DNA of 20,171 nucleotides from Glaciecola sp038744645 (GCA_038744645.1 JBCDMA010000030.1:1-20171); one strand, 5' to 3'. Positions 1 through 7,242 are shown, counted from the first letter of the stretch. Notes: generated by a model not told the origin, from the letters alone. Made by a program: numbers and translations.

Positions 1-608
1 AAGGGAATGTTGCGTTTTTTACATTCCCTGTACAGTACTGGGAATCCGCCCCTAAACAAAATCTCTTGCACTTCTTGTTCTGGGAGATTGGCTTGCTGAT
101 ACGCACCTTTCAATGCGCGCTGACGCTGCGCTTCATAAAGAATAATTGCCGCTGCCACTGATACATTAAGTGACTGCACCATACCGACCATTGGCACAAT
201 GATACTCTGATCTGCCGCGTCTACTGCGTCCTGAGTAGCACCGTCCTTTTCTTGTCCCATAATGATTGCGGTAGGCAGGCTGTAATCCGGTTCTCTAAAA
301 TCCACTGCATTGTCATCGAGATGCGTCACTAGCACCTGCATGCCAATGGATTTGAGATGTGCCACTGCGTCCACTGTCGATTTATGGTGCTGCATGCGTA
401 CCCATAGTTCACTTCCAAGAGCGGTACCTTTTCGCAGAGCAGGATTCTCCTGCCACACGGTATGCACTTTGTGAATGCCTATGGCATCGGCGGTGCGCAC
501 AATGGCCGATACGTTGTGAGGCTTATGCACCTCTTCCATCAGCACGGTGAGGTCAGTTTGACGTGCAGCCAGCATTTGCTGAATGCGTGCAAACCGCTCA
601 GGCGACAT
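1..608 (-). CDS. trmH: TrmH, tRNA (guanosine-18-2'-O)-methyltransferase, C-terminus cut by the window edge
   Basis: This SPOUT-family enzyme uses S-adenosylmethionine to methylate the 2'-O of G18 in the tRNA D-loop. About 202 codons are visible; E. coli TrmH has 229 residues, so only the C-terminal end is missing. The reading gives MSPERFARIQQ at the start and, in order, the three SPOUT motifs: HNVSAIVRTADA (catalytic Arg), IIMGQEKDG, and PMVGMVQSLNVSVA (the knotted cofactor site). The start at 608 matches the E. coli N-terminus but has no Shine-Dalgarno nearby. An in-frame TTG at 620 sits 7 nt after a GGAG that overlaps the ridA stop, so it is a credible alternative adding four residues. It is the last visible gene of the spoT-ridA-trmH run. 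The family call is firm; the start is not. Confidence 0.95.
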   Translation of the reverse strand, partial: MSPERFARIQQMLAARQTDLTVLMEEVHKPHNVSAIVRTADAIGIHKVHTVWQENPALRKGTALGSELWVRMQHHKSTVDAVAHLKSIGMQVLVTHLDDNAVDFREPDYSLPTAIIMGQEKDGATQDAVDAADQSIIVPMVGMVQSLNVSVAAAIILYEAQRQRALKGAYQQANLPEQEVQEILFRGGFPVLYRECKKRNIP

Positions 609-624
609 GCATTGTTGCAATGAG

Positions 625-1011
625 TTACTCCGGTAGCACCATCACGGCATCAATTTCAATCTGCGCGGCTTTGGGCAAAGCACTTACTTGCACTGCTGCT
701 CTGGCTGGATAGGGCTGTTCAAAATATCTCGACATGACTTCATTGACCTTGGCAAAGTTTCCTAAATCAATAAGGAATATATTTACCTTCACAAGGTTGG
801 ACATTTTACCCCCTGCTGCATCAACTACAGCCTGTATGTTCTCAAAGACCTGTACTGCTTGAGCTTCAAAGTCTTCAGAAACCATCTCCATGCTTTCTGG
901 AACAAGAGGGATTTGCCCTGATAAATACACTGTATTACCCGCTTTAACGGCTTGGCTGTAAGTACCAATAGCTGCAGGCGCATTCGCTGTTTGAATAACG
1001 GATTTTGACAT
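625..1011 (-). CDS. ridA: RidA, reactive intermediate (enamine/imine) deaminase
   Basis: RidA (YjgF/YER057c/UK114 family) hydrolyses reactive enamines such as 2-aminoacrylate, released by PLP enzymes acting on serine or cysteine, to the keto acid and ammonia. It is a cytosolic trimer. The 128-residue length is typical. The signature PYPARAAVQVSALPK lies at residues 100-114, and R104 and E119 align with the E. coli active-site pair R105/E120. The start has AAGG 8 nt upstream of the ATG. The gene follows spoT by 68 nt and its stop lies 4 nt before a possible TTG start of trmH, so spoT, ridA and trmH are probably cotranscribed. A PLP-dependent cysteine desulfhydrase gene two genes upstream offers a plausible source of its substrate; that link is inference. 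Confidence 0.96.
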   Translation of the reverse strand: MSKSVIQTANAPAAIGTYSQAVKAGNTVYLSGQIPLVPESMEMVSEDFEAQAVQVFENIQAVVDAAGGKMSNLVKVNIFLIDLGNFAKVNEVMSRYFEQPYPARAAVQVSALPKAAQIEIDAVMVLPE

Positions 1012-1079
1012 GATTGTAACCTTAACGTTTTGTCAACCAAGCAAAGTATGGCTCTTCGTTTTGAGAAGTAAAAGTACAG

Positions 1080-3194
1080 TTACTCTTGCTGTTTATACTT
1101 GCTGTGGCGGGAAATATTGTGAAAATCGGGTAAGTTGCGGATTTTACGCATGATTTCAGCGAAATGCACTCTATTTCGGGTGGTGAGTTCTATATCGATG
1201 GAGTAGTTTTGATCATCTTTGTCGTTTGTCTGCAGATGTACAATGCTAGACTCGCAACTTGCGATTGCGGTCGTTAATGAAGCTAATGTCCCTTGTTGAT
1301 TACCCATTTCAACACGAACACTCGCTTTAAACTCGCCCGAAGGGTCGTCGTCCCACTGCATGGGTAAAACACGGTTGGACTCTTCTTTCGCTAGTTTCCT
1401 GATATTGGCACAGCCAATTTGATGAATGACAACGCCTCGTCCGGGACTTAAGACAGCAACGATTTCGTCATCCGGGATGGGGTGGCAGCATCGCGCATAG
1501 TGCACACTCATGCCTTCGGTGCCTTTTATCGCCACTTGTCCTTTTTTCCTTTCTATTTCGTCAGTATCACCTACCAGTCTGCGCGCAATGATGACACTAA
1601 GCTCATTGCCCATGCCGATACTGATAAGCAGGTCTTTGAAACTGTCGTACTTCATTTCTTCGACAACACGCTGCCGGTCTTCGTCTGAAATTTCATCCAG
1701 TTTCGCGGCGCCCAATGCATGACGAAGCAAGCGATTTCCCATATTTACCGCATCTTCAGAGCGTTGACGCTTCAAATAATGCCTGATGTTAGTGCGCGCT
1801 CTTGCACTGACAACAAAATTCAGCCAGTTGGCATTTGGTTTTGCTCTAGGTGAAACAATAATTTCAACGCTTTGGCCGTTTTCCAGCGGTTTGCTCAATG
1901 AATAGTTCTTGTGATCGACACGAGCACCAACACAGTTATTACCCACATCTGAATGCACCGCATAAGCAAAATCAACCGGCGTTGCGCCCATTGGCAGCTC
2001 AATAATTCTGCCTTTTGGTGTAAATACATAAATCTCATCTGGAAACAGGTCAGATTTAACACTTTCAATGAACTCAACTGATGTCGTTGAACGCCGCTGC
2101 AGCTCGACAATGGATTGAATCCACTGCGATGCTTTTATCTGAGTCGCTGAGCCAAAATCGCTATCATTCTTATACAGCCAATGGCCTGCAACCCCCTTGT
2201 CAGCGAGCTTGTCCATGTCTTCGGTACGTATTTGAACTTCGACTGGAATGCCGTGTGGGCCTTTTAGCGATGTGTGCAGTGATTGATAACCATTTGTACG
2301 CGGAATTGCGATGTAATCTTTGAAGCGGTTTTCGATAGGTTTGTATAGTCCGTGGATAGCGCCGAGGACGCGATAGCAGTTATCTACTGTGTCAACAATA
2401 ATGCGAAACCCATAAATGTCCATTACCTCATTGAAAGACAATTCTTTATTTTGCATTTTGCGATAAATTGAATAGAGGTGTTTTTCTCTGCCAACCACAC
2501 GTCCATCAATGCTGACTTTCTGTATTGTATTGACAAGCTCTTGCTGCGTTTTCTCAACGATTTCCTTGCGATTGCCTCTCGCTTGTTGCACAGCAGATTT
2601 CAGGGCACGTGAGCGCATTGGATGCATAGCATCAAAACCCAGATTCTCAAGCTCATTCTTGATGTCATGAATCCCCAATCGATGGGCAATCGGCGCATAA
2701 ATCTCAAGTGTTTCGAGCGCAATTCTGCGCCGCTTTTCTGGTCTTAATGCTCCCAAAGTGCGCATATTGTGGGTCCGGTCGGCAAGCTTGATCAGTATCA
2801 CTCGGATATCTTCAACCATTGCCAAGAGCATCTTGCGAAAGTTTTCTGCTTGCGCTTCCTGACGTGACTGGAATTTAAGCTTTTCTAGCTTGCTTACACC
2901 TTCGACCAACTCCGCGACAGTGTCGCCGAATGCGAGGCTGAGATCATCACGGTTGTATTCAGTGTCCTCAATGACATCGTGCAATAAGGCGGCCATTAAG
3001 GTTTCGTGGTCAAGCTGCATGTCTGCGAGAATGCCCGTCACGGCAACGGGATGGGTAATGTAGGGATCACCTGATGAACGGGTTTGACCTTCGTGGGCAT
3101 CTCGCGCAAGCATGTACGCAGCGCGAACATCAGCGACATGTTCGACCGATAAGTAGTTTGAAATTTTGGTTTTTAGCCCCTCAAACAGATACAC
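1080..3194 (-). CDS. spoT: SpoT, bifunctional (p)ppGpp hydrolase/synthetase
   Basis: SpoT sets the level of the stringent-response alarmone, hydrolysing (p)ppGpp and making it weakly. The 704 residues match the usual length. The HD hydrolase domain (about 1-180) has LLHDVIEDT at 70-78 with the metal-binding H72/D73 and catalytic E76/D77, and LADRTHN at 137-143. The synthetase domain (about 235-345) contains GREKHLYSIYRK and DIYGFRIIV. The TGS domain is at about 387-448, a Cys/His-rich segment with ARCCHPIPDDE is at about 555-600, and an ACT domain at about 625-700 ends in IMRKIRNLPD. The start MYLFEGL matches E. coli SpoT, although no clear Shine-Dalgarno is present. rpoZ lies upstream, but a terminator and a promoter lie between them, so spoT can be transcribed alone. 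Confidence 0.98.
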   Translation of the reverse strand: MYLFEGLKTKISNYLSVEHVADVRAAYMLARDAHEGQTRSSGDPYITHPVAVTGILADMQLDHETLMAALLHDVIEDTEYNRDDLSLAFGDTVAELVEGVSKLEKLKFQSRQEAQAENFRKMLLAMVEDIRVILIKLADRTHNMRTLGALRPEKRRRIALETLEIYAPIAHRLGIHDIKNELENLGFDAMHPMRSRALKSAVQQARGNRKEIVEKTQQELVNTIQKVSIDGRVVGREKHLYSIYRKMQNKELSFNEVMDIYGFRIIVDTVDNCYRVLGAIHGLYKPIENRFKDYIAIPRTNGYQSLHTSLKGPHGIPVEVQIRTEDMDKLADKGVAGHWLYKNDSDFGSATQIKASQWIQSIVELQRRSTTSVEFIESVKSDLFPDEIYVFTPKGRIIELPMGATPVDFAYAVHSDVGNNCVGARVDHKNYSLSKPLENGQSVEIIVSPRAKPNANWLNFVVSARARTNIRHYLKRQRSEDAVNMGNRLLRHALGAAKLDEISDEDRQRVVEEMKYDSFKDLLISIGMGNELSVIIARRLVGDTDEIERKKGQVAIKGTEGMSVHYARCCHPIPDDEIVAVLSPGRGVVIHQIGCANIRKLAKEESNRVLPMQWDDDPSGEFKASVRVEMGNQQGTLASLTTAIASCESSIVHLQTNDKDDQNYSIDIELTTRNRVHFAEIMRKIRNLPDFHNISRHSKYKQQE

Positions 3195-3227
3195 GAATTT
3201 TGTTTAAAAACAACCATACTAACTAAA

Positions 3228-3256
3228 AGAATACGGTTATTTTCAAGATATGTAAA
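3228..3256 (-). promoter_or_regulatory. Candidate sigma70 promoter of spoT
   Basis: Reading the minus strand, TTTACA (3256-3251, five of six -35 matches) is followed after exactly 17 nt by TATTCT (3233-3228, four of six -10 matches). It lies just downstream of the rpoZ terminator hairpin and 33 nt before the spoT ATG, the right place to give spoT its own transcript. Assigned by eye. Confidence 0.45.
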
Positions 3257-3259
3257 CGC

Positions 3260-3284
3260 AAAAAAAGCTAACATAGGTTAGCTT
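3260..3284 (-). terminator. Intrinsic terminator after rpoZ
   Basis: AAGCTAAC and GTTAGCTT form a perfect 8-bp stem (3277-3284 with 3265-3272) around a 4-nt loop. On the minus strand it is followed directly by five T residues, with two more T in the stem. The hairpin lies 48 nt after the rpoZ stop and ahead of spoT. The plus strand also has a T-rich run after the stem, but no plus-strand gene ends here. Confidence 0.7.
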
Positions 3285-3332
3285 CTTTTCTTTGTGTAAA
3301 ATTAAAGGCTTTAGAGTAAGTTAGTACTAACT

Positions 3333-3605
3333 TTAGGCGTTATTGAGGATATTCGCTACAGACTCAAATTCAGCCGCTTCTTGCTCGCGTTGATCTTGTA
3401 GTTCAGTTGCTTCTACCGTCTCTGATGTGACAAGCCCTTCTTCGATTTCTCGCAATGCAGTTACGGTTGCTTTGTCATTACTTACTTCAACCAAAGGTTC
3501 TTTGCCTTCGGTGGCGATTTGACGTGCACGTCTGGCTGCAATCAATACCAAATCAAAACGATTTCCAATTCTGTCTACTGCATCTTCTACCGTGACTCGT
3601 GCCAT
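3333..3605 (-). CDS. rpoZ: RpoZ, RNA polymerase omega subunit
   Basis: The omega subunit helps fold and assemble the beta' subunit of RNA polymerase and forms part of ppGpp binding site 1. The 90 residues match the E. coli protein (91). The opening MARVTVEDAVDRIGNRFDLV and the block ALREIEEGLV are family hallmarks, and the acidic, glutamine-rich tail is typical. GGAG lies 7 nt before the ATG. In E. coli rpoZ directly precedes spoT; here the order is kept but a terminator separates them, and a likely promoter lies upstream at 3647-3675. Proximity to spoT fits its role in the ppGpp response. Confidence 0.98.
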   Translation of the reverse strand: MARVTVEDAVDRIGNRFDLVLIAARRARQIATEGKEPLVEVSNDKATVTALREIEEGLVTSETVEATELQDQREQEAAEFESVANILNNA

Positions 3606-3646
3606 GTGAAGCTCCGGAAAGTTGTATTTTTACCAAAAGGGCGCGA

Positions 3647-3675
3647 AGTATACTGTATTTTCAAAATGTTGCCTA
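3647..3675 (-). promoter_or_regulatory. Candidate sigma70 promoter of rpoZ
   Basis: On the minus strand a good -10 (TATACT, 3652-3647) lies 17 nt from TAGGCA (3675-3670, four of six -35 matches). It is followed by a GC-rich stretch (TCGCGCCC) in the discriminator region, a feature associated with stringently controlled promoters. The rpoZ ATG is about 40 nt downstream of the -10. Confidence 0.45.
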
Positions 3676-3782
3676 GCGCTTATTGGCATTAATTTTTGTC
3701 ATCGCCTCAAGTATAGTAAAGGTAAGAACAATGACCAAATCGTCGCTGAAGGCCCGACGCTTTTACCTCTTAGAAAAGCTGA

Positions 3783-4892
3783 CTAAACAAGTTGTTCGAG
3801 CTCCTGAAGCATTGGCGCGACGTCTAAGCCATGTTGTTTGCGCCATTTTTCACAATGCACGGTATCCATGTACCGATGACCGTCATCACAAATCAATGTC
3901 ACAATGCTGCCTTTAACATTGTTGTTTCGCATCTGGCAGGCCAGTCGCAAAGAGGCGTAAACATTTAAACCCGTTGAACCGCCAAACGGTCGATCAAGAA
4001 GGTCGCTCAGCCATAGACTTGTCGCAATACTCGCTTCGTCTTTGACTTTCATCATTGTGTCCACAACACTTGGCACAAAAGACGGTTCATGTCTGGGTCG
4101 CCCAACGCCTTCAATAATTGAACCTCTTGTCAAATTCGCTGCTTCCTCGTTCGGCCCTGAAAACGTATCAAAAAACACTGAGCCTTCGGGATCAGCTACA
4201 CACAGTTTGGTACGTTGGAAGCGCGGCGCTTGATAGCGTATGTACCGTCCAACTGTCGCGGACGTGCCTCCAGTGCCAGCACCTACCACAATCCATTCAG
4301 GCACAGGGTGTCGCTCGAGTGATATTTGTTCAAAGATACTCTCAGCAATATTGTTGTTTCCGCGCCAATCGGTTACCCGCTCAGCAAAGGTAAATTGGTC
4401 CATATAGTAACCGCCATTTTCATTTGCAATACGCTGCGCTTCTCCATAAATATTAGAAGGTTCGGCATATGCAATCTCTCCCCCGTAGTGACGAATGGTT
4501 TGGAGCTTTTTCGAAGACGTTTTTTCTGGTACGACTGAGATAAAACGCAAGCCAAGCATTTTGGCAAAATACGCCTCAGAAATCGCGGTTGATCCCGATG
4601 AAGCTTCAACGATGATGGTATCTTCTTTAATATCCCCATTGCAGATACCGTATAAGAACAACGAACGCGCCAAGCGGTGTTTAAGACTTCCTGTTGCATG
4701 TGTCGATTCATCCTTTAGGTAGATATCAACGTCATTGAACGAATTTAAATCTAACTTGTGCAGGTGTGTATCGGCACTGCGGTAAGTATCGCTTCTGATA
4801 AGCGATATCGCCTCAACGACCCAATCTCGCGTGGTGTGAAAAGACGACGCCAATGAACTTTCGTTGAGAATGCCCGATGACATATCTAGCAT
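3783..4892 (-). CDS. PLP-dependent cysteine synthase-fold enzyme, Cds1-like L-cysteine desulfhydrase
   Basis: This fold-type II PLP enzyme most resembles the mycobacterial L-cysteine desulfhydrase Cds1, which splits cysteine to pyruvate, ammonia and H2S. The 369 residues include a family-specific N-terminus (RSADTHLHKLDL, about 38-49), the PLP lysine K71 in KDESTHATGSLKHRLA, the substrate loop EASSGST at 96-102, MDQFTFAERVTDWRGNN at about 164-180, and the phosphate-binding glycine loop GAGTGGT at 204-210. Housekeeping cysteine synthases (CysK, CysM) lack the HATGSLKHR and WRGNN blocks, which argues against that role. The ATG at 4892 has GGAGAA about 8 nt upstream. It lies between a small membrane-protein gene and rpoZ, a place empty in E. 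coli. Family membership is strong; the exact reaction is inferred from relatives. Confidence 0.88.
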   Translation of the reverse strand: MLDMSSGILNESSLASSFHTTRDWVVEAISLIRSDTYRSADTHLHKLDLNSFNDVDIYLKDESTHATGSLKHRLARSLFLYGICNGDIKEDTIIVEASSGSTAISEAYFAKMLGLRFISVVPEKTSSKKLQTIRHYGGEIAYAEPSNIYGEAQRIANENGGYYMDQFTFAERVTDWRGNNNIAESIFEQISLERHPVPEWIVVGAGTGGTSATVGRYIRYQAPRFQRTKLCVADPEGSVFFDTFSGPNEEAANLTRGSIIEGVGRPRHEPSFVPSVVDTMMKVKDEASIATSLWLSDLLDRPFGGSTGLNVYASLRLACQMRNNNVKGSIVTLICDDGHRYMDTVHCEKWRKQHGLDVAPMLQELEQLV

Positions 4893-4949
4893 GTGAATGC
4901 TTCTCCAAGTTTAATCGTTTGAAAAAGAGTGCTTCGCATAGAAGCAATG

Positions 4950-5243
4950 TCAGAAACTGTCGTACTGCACGCTGGATACCTTTCTATCCAAGCTAAATTC
5001 AATATGGCAATGATGGACATATAGATTAAATGCACTGTCCATAACTAGTTTGCGTTTGTGTATCTCCCTCACTCGAGAAAACTCCGCCGTAGATAGCTGC
5101 TCTTCAACAATCACTTTGGGCATGCCCTCGCTGAAGCTTTGACAGAGATAAAACACTTCATTGCGTGCCTCTCGATAAAAGAAACCTATGATGATCAAAA
5201 TCATGCAGATAATAGCACCAGCGTAAATCCATTTTATTTTCAT
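4950..5243 (-). CDS. Small single-pass membrane protein, function unknown
   Basis: I do not recognise this 97-residue protein. It begins MKIKW and has one hydrophobic helix at about residues 6-22 (YAGAIICMILIIIGFFY), so it is probably anchored in the inner membrane with a C-terminal domain of about 70 residues outside the helix. That domain has charged stretches, two cysteines and VHHCHIEFSLDRKVSSV near the end, suggesting a small beta-rich fold. There is no lipobox. It starts 24 nt after the gmk stop and ends 57 nt before the Cds1-like gene, so the three may share a transcript. The ribosome binding site is weak. It is judged real because it fills the gap cleanly on the operon strand and has a membrane-protein composition. 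Confidence 0.65.
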   Translation of the reverse strand: MKIKWIYAGAIICMILIIIGFFYREARNEVFYLCQSFSEGMPKVIVEEQLSTAEFSRVREIHKRKLVMDSAFNLYVHHCHIEFSLDRKVSSVQYDSF

Positions 5244-5267
5244 GTGTAGTTGCGGCTAAATAATTCC

Positions 5268-5918
5268 CTATTGTGGTTCAGGCTGCACCAATGCATCAAA
5301 TAACGGTTGTTGTCTCATACGTTGATTTTCTGAAACGAGACTTTTGGCTTTTACGATGGACACAAACTGCGCAAGCGTTTCGTCGAAATCGTCATTTACT
5401 AGAATATAATCAAACTCATACGCATGGGACATCTCAGAAATCGCTTCTGACATACGCTTTTGAATAACGTTTTGGCTATCTGTCGCTCTGCTCGTGAGTC
5501 GATTCTCTAACACTTGGATGGATGGAGGTAAAATAAAAATACCGGTGGCGGAAGGATCTATCGCTTTTATCTGACGGGCTCCTTGCCAGTCTATATCCAA
5601 AAAGACGTCCATACCTTGATGGCGTTTATCACTGATGGCTTTCTTAGAGGTTCCATAGTAATTATCGAACACGCGTGCGTATTCAAAAAAATCATCTTGT
5701 TCGATCATAGTTTCGAACTGGTCAACAGAAACAAAGTGATAGTGGGTTGCATCTGTTTCACCCGCTCTTGGTGCCCTTGTGGTATGGGATACTGAGAGTG
5801 TTGGCGGATTCATCAATCCGTATTTTTCAGCAGATACCAAAAGTGCGTTTATTAGACTAGACTTACCGGCACCTGAGGGTGCTGCCACTATAAAAAGGTT
5901 GCCTAGAGGTTGAACCAT
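5268..5918 (-). CDS. gmk: Gmk, guanylate kinase
   Basis: Guanylate kinase phosphorylates GMP to GDP using ATP, feeding GTP and hence (p)ppGpp synthesis. The 216 residues are close to the E. coli length (207). The Walker A loop APSGAGKSS is at 13-21, followed by the GMP-binding region with SVSHTTRAPRAGE and HYHFVS, DVFLDIDWQGARQIK, and the lid region with RLTSRATDSQNVIQKRM. The ATG at 5918 has no obvious Shine-Dalgarno but fits the family N-terminus (MVQPLGNLFIV). It is transcribed away from cyaY, with about 110 nt between the two starts. It heads the minus-strand block leading to rpoZ and spoT, as in other gammaproteobacteria. Confidence 0.97.
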   Translation of the reverse strand: MVQPLGNLFIVAAPSGAGKSSLINALLVSAEKYGLMNPPTLSVSHTTRAPRAGETDATHYHFVSVDQFETMIEQDDFFEYARVFDNYYGTSKKAISDKRHQGMDVFLDIDWQGARQIKAIDPSATGIFILPPSIQVLENRLTSRATDSQNVIQKRMSEAISEMSHAYEFDYILVNDDFDETLAQFVSIVKAKSLVSENQRMRQQPLFDALVQPEPQ

Positions 5919-5969
5919 AAGCGATTGGTCACAATAATAATTACATATGATTATGGTAACACAGGCTTA

Positions 5970-5985
5970 AATATTGGCGAATATT
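5970..5985. promoter_or_regulatory. Inverted repeat between gmk and cyaY
   Basis: AATATT, a 4-nt spacer GGCG, then AATATT again form a 16-nt palindromic site in the divergent gmk/cyaY spacer, 52 nt from the gmk start and 44 nt from the cyaY start. It could be an operator for either gene, but such short AT-rich palindromes also arise by chance. Confidence 0.25.
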
Positions 5986-6029
5986 CATAGTGTTGATGTC
6001 TGTGTACCAGTATGTGTAAGGAGGATGCA

Positions 6030-6353
6030 ATGACAGAGACTGAGTATGATCAGCTGATAGAGGAATTCTTCATTTCATTGGAGGACGCGCTAGACGATCA
6101 AGAAATCGAGCTAGATTACGACAGTAATGGCGATATTTTCACCATTATCCATCCGGACAATTCAAAAATTGTGCTCAATAAACAGCCTCCACTACTTCAA
6201 TTATGGGTTGCCACTCGCTTCAACGGACACCATTTTAATTACGAAAATGGCAAATGGATAGATGAGCGAACTGGCGCAGAGTTGCTAAGCTTTATGGATG
6301 AAGCAGTGAGTAAACAAGCCGAGACACAAATAAAATTAGGATTAACATATTAG
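6030..6353 (+). CDS. cyaY: CyaY, bacterial frataxin
   Basis: CyaY is an iron-binding protein that binds the cysteine desulfurase IscS and tunes Fe-S cluster assembly in the cytosol. The product of 107 residues matches E. coli CyaY (106). It has the acidic N-terminal helix (YDQLIEEFFISLEDALDD) that binds iron, and the frataxin sheet signature SKIVLNKQPPLLQLWVAT with WIDERTG near the end. An in-frame ATG at 6012 exists, but AAGGAGG lies 5 nt before the ATG at 6030 and the family N-terminus begins there, so 6030 is the start. The esterase gene follows after 1 nt. hemC lies downstream, so an iron-handling protein sits beside heme-pathway genes. Confidence 0.95.
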   Translation: MTETEYDQLIEEFFISLEDALDDQEIELDYDSNGDIFTIIHPDNSKIVLNKQPPLLQLWVATRFNGHHFNYENGKWIDERTGAELLSFMDEAVSKQAETQIKLGLTY

Positions 6354-6354
6354 T

Positions 6355-7026
6355 ATGACAACCCCTGCCTTAGACGCTGTAGTTATTCAACCACAGTCCG
6401 AGCACAAATCGACCATCATATGGCTGCATGGACTGGGTGACTCTGGCAATGGATTCGCTCCAATTGCGCCGGAACTTCAACTACCGTTAGAACTGGGGGC
6501 TAAATTCGTGTTCCCTCATGCGCCTGTGATTCCCGTAACCATTAACAATGGAATGGAAATGCGGGCATGGTATGACATCAGATCATTGGATATGGAAACG
6601 CGTGCAGATACGCATGGCGTAATCGAATCAGCTAAAATGATTGAATCGTTAATTCGGCAAGAGATAGAAATGGGCATTCCCTCGGAACGCATCATGCTCG
6701 TTGGTTTCTCCCAAGGTGGCGTCATCGCATTACACCTTGGCACTCGATTCGAATACAAACTTGCAGGGATTGTCGCGCTGTCGACATATATGAGCGAACC
6801 TCGTGAATTAAAGCGAGAAAAAAATCCCAATAATCAAAACACACCCATTCTAATGTGTCATGGCCAACAAGATGAAGTCGTGCCTATGCTCATGGGAAGA
6901 TCAGCGTATTCGACACTGCAAGCCAACGATTATGATGTAACCTGGAGAGAGTACATCATGCAACACAATGTTTGTATGCCGGAAATAAAAGACATCTCAA
7001 AGTTTCTCCAATCCAATCTCAGTTAA
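6355..7026 (+). CDS. Alpha/beta hydrolase, carboxylesterase/lysophospholipase family
   Basis: The 223-residue protein belongs to the phospholipase/carboxylesterase family (bacterial EstB/acyl-protein-thioesterase type), cytosolic serine hydrolases acting on short-chain esters. The oxyanion-loop signature WLHGLGDSG is at 23-31. The triad is visible as S119 in GFSQG, D173 in GQQDEVVP, and H204 in MQHNVCMPEI. No signal peptide is present. The ATG lies 1 nt after the cyaY stop, and an AGGA about 13 nt upstream is a poor ribosome site, so translation is probably coupled to cyaY. The natural substrate cannot be read from the sequence. The next ORF starts in the same frame immediately after the TAA. 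Confidence 0.92.
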   Translation: MTTPALDAVVIQPQSEHKSTIIWLHGLGDSGNGFAPIAPELQLPLELGAKFVFPHAPVIPVTINNGMEMRAWYDIRSLDMETRADTHGVIESAKMIESLIRQEIEMGIPSERIMLVGFSQGGVIALHLGTRFEYKLAGIVALSTYMSEPRELKREKNPNNQNTPILMCHGQQDEVVPMLMGRSAYSTLQANDYDVTWREYIMQHNVCMPEIKDISKFLQSNLS

Positions 7027-7032
7027 CACAAC

Positions 7033-7236
7033 TTGAGACATGGCAGGAAAGATTCATTTACCAATTTAAACGAGTATTGCAGCAAAAGTCCTGCTTACAA
7101 ACATCTCGATTTAAATCAGGCAACGCATGCGGTCTATCTTTGCTACTCTGTGATTGCCGGTATGATTGACCTCAATGAGTTGAATCAAAAATCGTTAAAC
7201 TGGCGGCGAAAGCAGCAATCACTGGATTTTGACTAA
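7033..7236 (+). CDS. Possible small basic protein in frame just after the esterase stop
   Basis: I do not recognise this 67-codon ORF. It begins at TTG (7033), two codons after the esterase TAA and in the same frame. The translation starts RHGRKDSFTNLNEYCSKS and ends in a basic stretch, LNWRRKQQSLDFD. It has the aromatic, cysteine and charge mix of a folded protein rather than random translation, with a hydrophobic core HAVYLCYSVIAGMIDL. There is no Shine-Dalgarno before the TTG and no in-frame ATG or GTG near the N-terminus. It could be a real gene translated by reinitiation, a readthrough extension of the esterase, or the tail of a once longer protein. A hairpin follows 6 nt after the stop. 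Confidence 0.5.
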   Translation: MRHGRKDSFTNLNEYCSKSPAYKHLDLNQATHAVYLCYSVIAGMIDLNELNQKSLNWRRKQQSLDFD

Positions 7237-7242
7237 GACAAT

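Noticed and set aside
3755..3782. GCTTTT/AAAAGC stem after the Cds1-like gene as a terminator
   Set aside because: The stem is only 6 bp with a 9-nt loop and no T-tract follows on the minus strand, so it is not a convincing terminator.
3683..3916. Plus-strand ORF of 77 codons near the rpoZ promoter
   Set aside because: Half of it is antisense to the Cds1-like gene and the rest lies in the rpoZ promoter region; no ribosome site or protein-like pattern.
6012..6029. Upstream ATG start for cyaY
   Set aside because: The strong AAGGAGG lies inside this extension and is correctly spaced for the ATG at 6030, where the family N-terminus begins.
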